Assembly: GCA_937922175.1 (NCBI GenBank)
Contig: CAKZUU010000288.1
Location: 1-11,228, forward strand
Length of the DNA stretch: 11,228 bases
From: an uncultured Gemmataceae bacterium
Lineage (GTDB): Bacteria; Planctomycetota; Planctomycetia; Gemmatales; Gemmataceae
Direction of reading: 5' to 3'
Below the pieces are notes generated by a model. The model worked only from the letters and a program-made list of their open reading frames with translations. It had not been told where the DNA came from and ran no database searches. Position numbers and translations under genes: made by a program. Below are positions 6,357 through 11,228 of this stretch, one piece after another; the first letter of the stretch is position 1, and each line of letters begins with the position of its first letter.

Positions 6357-6800
6357 TCATTTCAGCCAGACGCAATGTAACACATGCAAAGGACGCGACG
6401 GGAAAATGTTTGACAGGGCGTCGAGTCGGTACTCGCTCGCAGGGGCAATCGTCGGAACGATTTGCCACGGTGCAAAGACCGCCGAGTCCGCACCAGTTAC
6501 GGACGATCGGGGATCGGCCGCCCGTGGTGACTCGGTGGCTTCCAAGGAGCAACAACAACGGGTCGGTACCGTCGAGGACCTGTTGGGGTGATTTTGACGC
6601 GGAATGGCGCGGCTTTCAGATTGTTCCGCCGGCGCCGTGTCAGTTCGGTGGCAACAACACCGAGTCTTCGCCGGTGCCTGCCGACTCACGACCGGCAACC
6701 CGCCACAACAGGTCAAACCGGATCGACAGCACCAACCCGAGGGCAGCATCGACGTGACGGCTGCTACCAGGGCTAGCATGAAGCGGATCAACGCCACCAT
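6357..6800 (-). CDS. Small exported Cys-cluster protein, hypothetical
   Basis: The 147-residue product begins MVALIRFMLALVAAVTSMLP, a clear signal peptide, and then shows cysteine clusters: GWCCRSGLTCCGG (23-35), TRCCCHR (46-52) and TRCCCSLEA (about 81-89), ending in PLHVLHCVWLK. The region between is low in hydrophobic residues and rich in Ser, Pro and Arg. I recall small planctomycete exported proteins with CC/CCC clusters and a similar Cys-containing end, but cannot name the family, and this is unchecked. The ATG at 6800 has no clear ribosome binding site; an in-frame ATG at 6779 would keep the signal peptide. Support is the signal peptide, the clusters, and the lack of a better gene on either strand here. 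It ends 79 bases before the Cys-doublet gene starts, so cotranscription is possible. Confidence 0.6.
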   Translation of the reverse strand: MVALIRFMLALVAAVTSMLPSGWCCRSGLTCCGGLPVVSRQAPAKTRCCCHRTDTAPAEQSESRAIPRQNHPNRSSTVPTRCCCSLEATESPRAADPRSSVTGADSAVFAPWQIVPTIAPASEYRLDALSNIFPSRPLHVLHCVWLK

Positions 6801-6950
6801 ATGTTCTGGATGGTATCATAACGCCTCGAAATCTGCTAGAGCGCTAGGTCATCAATCGGTGGCGGATCGGCTTCCTCGGAATCGAGTCTGTCGCCATTTC
6901 TGGACTTACTTTCCCCCCCGATTTAGACTCCCGCGCCGTGGTTTTGCGAA

Positions 6951-6956
6951 TATACT
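6951..6956 (+). promoter_or_regulatory. Possible -10 box for the ThuA gene
   Basis: TATACT is a 5/6 match to a -10 box, 56 bases before the ATG at 7012, in the 211-base divergent gap 6801-7011. No convincing -35 box is found 16-18 bases upstream. Apart from a TATGAT on the minus strand (6815-6820) I see nothing else in this gap. Confidence 0.25.
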
Positions 6957-7011
6957 TCCCCTCAGTTCTCCCAGAGATCTCGACTTTGAAAGATTCCTTT
7001 TCGAGGTTGCG

Positions 7012-7860
7012 ATGTCCCGAATCCTTCCCGCCATCTTCCTCCACCGGCTGTGGCTCGCGATTGGGCTTACGGTCATGGGCGGTGCCTCGACCGGCTGCCC
7101 CTCGCAGGTCCGAGCGGATCAGGATTCGTTGCCGCGGCTCGGCCTGCGGTTCGGCCCGAAAAAAGCCACTTCGCGGCACGTCGTCTTCCTAATCGGCGAA
7201 GATGAGTACCAAACAGAAAAGACGCTCCCCCAATTCGCCTCTGAGGAACTCGAACCGCGTGCGTTGAGGTGTACTTTCATTTTTGCCGATCCGAAATCAC
7301 CAAATGAATTTCCTCAGATCGCCCAAGTGCGAGAGGCGGATCTTCTCGTTGTGAGTGTCAGGCGCCGTATTCCGCCGGAGGATCAATTGGCGATCATTCG
7401 CGAATATGTTCGTGCTGGAAAACCACTCGTCGGCATTCGCACGGCCAGCCATGCCTTCGCTCGGCGCGACAAACCGGGAGGCTGGCCCGAGTTCGACCAA
7501 GAGGTGCTTGGCGGTGATTACAAAGGGCATCACGGTCCGGGAAGCGAAACGATTGTACGCCTGGTGGAGGTGCAAAAAAATCATCCGATCCTCAAGGGAT
7601 TGCCGCGCGAGTTCCGCTCCAAGTCGCATTTGTACAAGAATCAGAAGCTAGCTTCGACCGCCGTCCCCCTCCTGCAAGGGCGACTCGAGGGAGACGGTTC
7701 AGGAGACGAATGGGTCGCTTGGACCAACCAGACGAGGCCTGACGGCGGGCGAGTGTTCTATACATCGCTCGGTTCGGTCGATGACTTTGCCGAGCCGTCG
7801 TTTCGCCGGCTCTTGCTTCAAGCGATCTTCTGGGCGATGGACCAAGACCCTCCGAAATGA
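7012..7860 (+). CDS. Secreted ThuA-domain protein
   Basis: The ThuA domain is a class I glutamine amidotransferase-like fold named after trehalose utilisation. In planctomycetes such proteins are common, exported and thought to act in carbohydrate metabolism, but their reaction is not settled. The 282-residue product has a signal peptide, with hydrophobic core at about 12-28 and a probable cleavage after VRA (33-35); C29 in STGC is a weak lipobox alternative. The domain follows: HVVFLIGEDEYQTEKTLPQF (56-75), DLLVVSVRRR (110-119), AGKPLVGIRTASHAF (135-149), YKGHHGPGSE (170-179), NHPILKGLP (190-198), EWVAWTNQ (233-240), GRVFYTSLGS (246-255) and a C-terminal helix RRLLLQAIFWAM. The ATG at 7012 has GAGG 5 bases upstream; the frame stays open to 6604, but that stretch overlaps the Cys-cluster gene and does not look like protein. 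It stands alone and converges on the gene at 7876. Confidence 0.87.
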   Translation: MSRILPAIFLHRLWLAIGLTVMGGASTGCPSQVRADQDSLPRLGLRFGPKKATSRHVVFLIGEDEYQTEKTLPQFASEELEPRALRCTFIFADPKSPNEFPQIAQVREADLLVVSVRRRIPPEDQLAIIREYVRAGKPLVGIRTASHAFARRDKPGGWPEFDQEVLGGDYKGHHGPGSETIVRLVEVQKNHPILKGLPREFRSKSHLYKNQKLASTAVPLLQGRLEGDGSGDEWVAWTNQTRPDGGRVFYTSLGSVDDFAEPSFRRLLLQAIFWAMDQDPPK

Positions 7861-7875
7861 GGCCTTCCTCCGGAA

Positions 7876-8298
7876 TCAGAAGGAGTCGGGGCGGTGCAGT
7901 TCGCGACCCAAGTGGAAACGGACGCCCTGATCGGCGGCGACGACCAAAGCCCGTTCGACCACTTCGAGATCTGCGATGACGCGGGCCGGCTCGGGGACAT
8001 CGCTTGCGTCGATTCGAAGTTGGACCAACAGCCCCCGAACGGTGTTCAAGCCGTCAGCGGGGTCGAACCATTCTTCCTCGGGCAGGGATGCGGGGTGCGC
8101 CTCGACACCAAGATCTCGCATGTACCGCAAGATGGACTGGGGATCGCGGCTGAAAAAACCCGATAACGGAGTCAAACCCAACCGTCGGGCCAACTCGTCG
8201 ATCTGATGATGGTAATAGAGGAGCGATTTGCCGGCGGTCGCGCCGAGTGTCGGAGAGGCAATTGCCGACTCGTAAATGACAGTCCAACCGGCAGCCAT
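7876..8298 (-). CDS. Hypothetical protein, 140 residues, coupled to pseudo-receiver gene
   Basis: I do not recognise this family by name. The product is soluble, acidic to neutral, with no signal peptide or membrane segment. Visible pieces are MAAGWTVIYESAIASP at the front, a helix YYHHQIDELARRLGLTPLSG (29-47), EEEWFDPADGLNTVRGLLVQL (74-94), a helix ARVIADLEVVERALVVAADQ (105-124) and GVRFHLGRELHR (125-136). The histidine pair at 30-31 and the WFDPADGL segment are the most conserved-looking parts. Two adjacent ATG codons are possible, at 8301 and 8298. GGAGG lies 2 bases before the first and 5 before the second, so 8298 is the better start. It overlaps the stop codon of the preceding gene (TGATG), a sign of translational coupling. 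It is the last gene of the proS operon. Confidence 0.78.
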   Translation of the reverse strand: MAAGWTVIYESAIASPTLGATAGKSLLYYHHQIDELARRLGLTPLSGFFSRDPQSILRYMRDLGVEAHPASLPEEEWFDPADGLNTVRGLLVQLRIDASDVPEPARVIADLEVVERALVVAADQGVRFHLGRELHRPDSF

Positions 8299-8657
8299 CA
8301 TGACCTCCTCGCCCAATCGGGCAGCGCCGTTGGCAATCGTTCGACGAACTGACTGCGGGGAAGGACGAAATCGCAACCGGCCTCACGAGCGGCTTTCAAG
8401 CCGGCCACATCGACATGTGATCCATAGGCCACGATCTTGGGCGGCACCGCTGCTGACTTCAACGCTGCCACGAATTCGGAAAGATTCAACCCGGGATGAG
8501 ACAGATCGACGATCACACAGATGGGCGGGTCTTGTCGGGCTTGGTCCAACAAATCAATTGACGAACGGCAAATCTTGACCGTTAAGCCCCATGGGGCTGC
8601 CGTGCCAGTGATTCGGCTGGCAAAAATCAAGTCATCGCAGAGCAGCAGCACGTTCAT
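8298..8657 (-). CDS. Receiver-like (degenerate response-regulator) domain protein
   Basis: The 119-residue product has the length and pattern of a single receiver domain. Strand 1 ends in the acidic pair D8-D9 (LLLCDDL), strand 3 carries D51 in VIVDLSHPGL, the position of the phosphorylated aspartate, and strand 4 is KIVAYGSHV (74-82). The conserved lysine before proline at the end of strand 5 is lost: DFVLPRSQF has L99-P100 where K-P is normal. It is therefore a stand-alone, possibly phosphorylation-independent receiver with no output domain. It lies 38 bases downstream of proS on the same strand and overlaps the following unknown gene by one base. No partner histidine kinase is in the window. 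The ribosome binding site is weak. The fold assignment is by pattern, not by alignment. Confidence 0.7.
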   Translation of the reverse strand: MNVLLLCDDLIFASRITGTAAPWGLTVKICRSSIDLLDQARQDPPICVIVDLSHPGLNLSEFVAALKSAAVPPKIVAYGSHVDVAGLKAAREAGCDFVLPRSQFVERLPTALPDWARRS

Positions 8658-8695
8658 GAGAGCATCGCATTTCTACCGTTTTTGGCCCCGCTCCA

Positions 8696-10207
8696 TTAGT
8701 AGGCCCGGGCGAACGCCACTCGCCTGGTCGAGGGTCGCCCGGAGAGGATGCACGAGCCGCGTTCTTCGGGTTGATCGAAGGGGATGCACCGGATGGTCGC
8801 GCCGGTGGCTTCTTGGATGCGATCCTCCGTTTCACGGGTGCCATCCCAATGAGCCAACAAAAACCCTCCTCGTTCGATCTCTTGTTGAAATTCTTCCCAG
8901 CGATCGACCGTTCGCGTCAAGCGATCGCGATATTCTCGGGCACGGTTGAACAGACTTTGTTGGATGTCCACGAGCCAATCACGGATCACAGCAGCCGCCG
9001 AGGACAGCGGCACACCGAATTGTTTCCCCTCTTTGCCCGGTCGATCGCGGCGACCGATAACGCAGGCCTGCTTTTCCAAATCTTTCGGCCCGATTTCGAC
9101 GCGGACAGGTACCCCGCGCAACTCGTATTCGGCGAAGCGAAAACCGGGCTGTTTCTCGTACATGGTGTCGATTTTGACGGCAATCGGTTCGTAACCGAAG
9201 AACTCTTCGCGCGGCAAGGATCGCAGAGCGGCAGCGAGATTCTGGGCCGCGGATTCCGAGGCACGGCGCTCTTCCTCATTTTTGCCCAACGGACAGATGA
9301 CGACATGGGTGGGGGCCAGCCGTGGTGGACAAACCAGCCCCTGATCGTCCGAGTGGGTCATGATGAGTCCGCCGATCAGACGTGTCGAGACCCCCCAACT
9401 GGTCGCCCAAGCGTATTCGAGTTGCTGCTTATCATTCAAGAATTGGACATCAAACGCTTTGGCGAAGTTTTGACCGAGGAAATGGCTGGTGCCGGCTTGC
9501 AACGCTTTGCCATCTTGCATCATCGCTTCGATGCACAACGTATAGATCGCGCCGGGAAACTTCTGCCCCTCGCTCTTTGGTCCGGTCAAAACCGGCATTG
9601 CCATCCATTCTTCGGCGAATCGGCGGTAACAATCCATCAGGATCATGTGAGCTTCACGCTCGGCCTCTTCCCGAGTGGCGTGCGCCGTGTGACCCTCTTG
9701 CCAGAGAAACTCCGCGGTCCGCAAAAACAGCCGCGTTCGCATCTCCCAGCGGACAACGTTGCACCATTGGTTTACAAGAACGGGCAAGTCGCGATAGCTT
9801 TGAATCCAATTTTTGTATGTCTTCCAGATGATCGTCTCCGATGTCGGGCGGACCACTAACGGCTCTTCCAACTTCGCCTCGGGATCGACATACAGCCCCC
9901 GGCCTTTCTCCGCCTTGAGGCGATGGTGGGTGACGACGGCACACTCTTTGGCGAATCCCTCGGCCATCTCCTCTTCCTTGGCCAGATAGCTCATGGGGAT
10001 GAAAAGGGGGAAATACGCATTCACGTGGCCGGTGGCCTTGAACAGACCGTCCAAGGCGCGCTGCATTTTCTCCCACAGGGCGAAGCCGTTCGGCTTGATG
10101 ACCATGCAACCCCGTACATCAGAATGGTCGGCGAGTTGAGCTTCCTTAACGATGTCCAGATACCACTTGGAGTAATCGTCGGCGCGAGGGGTGATCTTTT
10201 CGGCCAT
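8696..10207 (-). CDS. proS: Prolyl-tRNA synthetase, type 3 (archaeal/eukaryotic-like)
   Basis: This cytoplasmic class II synthetase charges tRNA-Pro with proline. At 503 residues it is full length for the type without the inserted editing domain. Visible are LVVRPTSETIIW (117-128, the TXE loop), motif 2 VRWEMRTRLFLRTAEFLWQE (152-171), KFPGAIYTLCIEAMMQDGKA (216-235), GTSHFLGQNFAKAFDV (239-254), and motif 3 WGVSTRLIGGLIMTHSDDQG (271-290). An anticodon-binding domain follows (about 300-400), then the C-terminal domain with TGATIRCIPFD and a terminal tyrosine in AFARAY, a mark of this type. In that last domain the usual four zinc cysteines are mostly gone. The ATG at 10207 has AAGG 7 bases upstream. 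It is first in a three-gene minus-strand run. Confidence 0.96.
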   Translation of the reverse strand: MAEKITPRADDYSKWYLDIVKEAQLADHSDVRGCMVIKPNGFALWEKMQRALDGLFKATGHVNAYFPLFIPMSYLAKEEEMAEGFAKECAVVTHHRLKAEKGRGLYVDPEAKLEEPLVVRPTSETIIWKTYKNWIQSYRDLPVLVNQWCNVVRWEMRTRLFLRTAEFLWQEGHTAHATREEAEREAHMILMDCYRRFAEEWMAMPVLTGPKSEGQKFPGAIYTLCIEAMMQDGKALQAGTSHFLGQNFAKAFDVQFLNDKQQLEYAWATSWGVSTRLIGGLIMTHSDDQGLVCPPRLAPTHVVICPLGKNEEERRASESAAQNLAAALRSLPREEFFGYEPIAVKIDTMYEKQPGFRFAEYELRGVPVRVEIGPKDLEKQACVIGRRDRPGKEGKQFGVPLSSAAAVIRDWLVDIQQSLFNRAREYRDRLTRTVDRWEEFQQEIERGGFLLAHWDGTRETEDRIQEATGATIRCIPFDQPEERGSCILSGRPSTRRVAFARAY

Positions 10208-10243
10208 GAGTCAACCTTTTCCCGAATAAAGTCACTGCATGCG

Positions 10244-10249
10244 ATTATA
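10244..10249 (-). promoter_or_regulatory. Candidate -10 box for proS
   Basis: A perfect TATAAT on the minus strand lies 36 bases before the proS ATG in the 77-base divergent gap 10208-10284. No good -35 box is found 16-18 bases further upstream. The divergent gene at 10285 must share this gap; its own promoter is not evident. Confidence 0.35.
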
Positions 10250-10284
10250 GGAACCGACCAACGACTTATCGGGAGCGGATCCTC

Positions 10285-11228
10285 ATGAACTCGCCCGCCG
10301 ACTTCGACGCACAAATCCGTGCCAAGCGGGAGGCCATGCGCGAAGAGTTTTTCGGTCAGCTCTTCCTGCTCGGCGGATTCCTCGGGGCAACGGATACCTA
10401 CAAGCGGACGATGTGGGCCTCGGTCCCCGAAATCGCGGTCCAACGAGCGGCCTACACATTGACCTTCCGCAAGCCCTTGCCGGAGGAGGGAGCGGGTCGG
10501 CAACTCATCATGGCCGGGCACGAAGCCATGCTGGCCCAATGGTTTCATCGTCCCCTCAAACGAAGCGACATCGAATTGGCTCGCCGCTGGTTCAGCGTAC
10601 ACGCCGCGGTTCGCGCTTTTCCCCATCGGGTGTGGGACGACATTCTCGCGAACCAATCCGGCGAGGAGATTTACCTGCCCATCGACGTGTGGGGGTTCCC
10701 CGGAGGGCAGACGTTTTTGGCCGGCGTGCCCTGCCTCGTCTTCGAAGGCCCGGGCGGAGCGATCTCGTATCTGGAACCCGCGATGTGCCGTTATTTCGCT
10801 CCCGTCATCCAAGCCACGAAGGCGCGGTTGATGAAACAGATCACGCCACGAGATGCGGAATTCGGATTGCGCTCGGCGTTCAACGAGGCTGCCCACATCG
10901 TTCTGCTCCTCGCCCGGTACGTCGGCGGACGGGGCCAACTCACCTCGAACGACACCGCGGAATTCCTCTGGCCCGAATTGTTCCGCTCTGTCGGCACCAT
11001 CGGTCACGAAATGATGTGTGCCGCCCAAACTTTCGACCGCAGCTTGGCGGAGGCCGAGTACGAAATGATGGCTCGCTTCGTGACGGCGATGGGGACGGCC
11101 TCCTTGCTTTGCGATTTGGTTGATGCCGAGACGGTCGGCTTGGAGAATGCCTTACGCGTCATGAAAGCGCATCCGGACAATTCGCGGATCGGCATCCGAG
11201 TGGATAGCGGCGATATTGCCGAACAGTG
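10285..11228 (+). CDS. Nicotinate phosphoribosyltransferase-like protein (C-terminal part cut by window edge)
   Basis: Nicotinate phosphoribosyltransferase makes nicotinate mononucleotide from nicotinate and phosphoribosyl pyrophosphate, in NAD salvage, in the cytoplasm. I read 314 codons. Family landmarks are GATDTYKRTMWASVPE (34-49), where relatives have a D-x-Y-x-x-T-M pattern; LPIDVWGFPGGQTFLAGVP (131-149); FEGPGGAISYLEP (153-165); FGLRSAFNEAA (193-203); TSNDTAEF (220-227); GTIGHEMMCAAQ (237-248), which holds the histidine position expected to be phosphorylated; DLVDAETVGLENAL (277-290); and RIGIRVDSGDIAEQ (301-314). The C-terminal part lies beyond the window. The ATG at 10285 has GGGAG 9 bases upstream. 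It is divergent from proS. Some positions differ from common PncB proteins, so a specialised relative is possible and I give no gene symbol. Confidence 0.85.
   Translation, partial: MNSPADFDAQIRAKREAMREEFFGQLFLLGGFLGATDTYKRTMWASVPEIAVQRAAYTLTFRKPLPEEGAGRQLIMAGHEAMLAQWFHRPLKRSDIELARRWFSVHAAVRAFPHRVWDDILANQSGEEIYLPIDVWGFPGGQTFLAGVPCLVFEGPGGAISYLEPAMCRYFAPVIQATKARLMKQITPRDAEFGLRSAFNEAAHIVLLLARYVGGRGQLTSNDTAEFLWPELFRSVGTIGHEMMCAAQTFDRSLAEAEYEMMARFVTAMGTASLLCDLVDAETVGLENALRVMKAHPDNSRIGIRVDSGDIAEQ

Noticed and set aside
6604..7011. N-terminal extension of the ThuA gene to 6604
   Set aside because: The added 136 residues are Arg/Pro-rich without domain features, overlap the Cys-cluster gene, and would bury a clear signal peptide that begins at 7012 behind a good ribosome binding site.
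8771..9859. A 362-codon open frame on the plus strand opposite proS
   Set aside because: It is the mirror of a complete, well-supported prolyl-tRNA synthetase gene in GC-rich DNA, and its protein shows no recognisable domain.
10021..11028. A 335-codon minus-strand open frame across the proS start and the phosphoribosyltransferase-like gene
   Set aside because: It overlaps two well-supported genes, and its product is low-complexity and charged with no family resemblance.

Overview
The window looks like an ordinary chromosomal stretch of a planctomycete (Planctomycetota) or a close relative. This is inferred from the kinds of protein: a NuoI with CPVDC-type iron-sulfur motifs and a Pro/Ala-rich tail, a DUF2203 protein, a secreted ThuA-domain protein, a type-3 (archaeal/eukaryotic-like) prolyl-tRNA synthetase, and several small exported proteins of planctomycete character. 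It is GC-rich, genes are short to medium, and gaps are small. I see no rRNA, tRNA, CRISPR array, insertion sequence or phage gene. No gene-free stretch reaches 300 bases; the longest gaps are 4282-4513 and 6801-7011, both between divergent genes.

Left part, 1-2451. On the minus strand nuoI (433-1023) is followed by a DUF2203 gene that runs off the left edge (1-407). Divergent from them is a family-4 glycosyltransferase (1185-2420, +). It converges on a minus-strand pair, a small membrane-anchored or exported protein (3808-4281) followed by an FGGY sugar kinase (2449-3792), which are probably cotranscribed.

Middle part, 4514-7860. A putative lipoprotein (4514-5119) and a class I methyltransferase (5171-5788) form a plus-strand pair. 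It ends at a strong hairpin (5817-5844) shared with a converging minus-strand gene. That gene (5873-6277) encodes a secreted, extremely cysteine-rich protein with 15 Cys-Cys doublets, built on a 60-bp tandem repeat. Upstream of it on the same strand lies a second small Cys-cluster exported protein (6357-6800). This pair is the most unusual part of the window. A secreted ThuA-domain protein (7012-7860, +) is divergent from it.

Right part, 7861-11228. A minus-strand operon reads proS (8696-10207), then a degenerate receiver-domain protein (8298-8657), then an unrecognised 140-residue protein (7876-8298) that overlaps the receiver gene at its start codon. Divergent from proS is a nicotinate phosphoribosyltransferase-like gene (10285 onward, +), cut by the right edge.

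The genes do not add up to one pathway. They mix housekeeping functions (complex I, proline charging, NAD salvage), carbohydrate functions (glycosyltransferase, FGGY kinase, ThuA) and exported proteins of unknown role. I see no clear defence, biosynthetic or mobile system. The best candidates for something new are the cysteine-doublet repeat protein with its Cys-cluster neighbour, and the pseudo-receiver/unknown pair behind proS.
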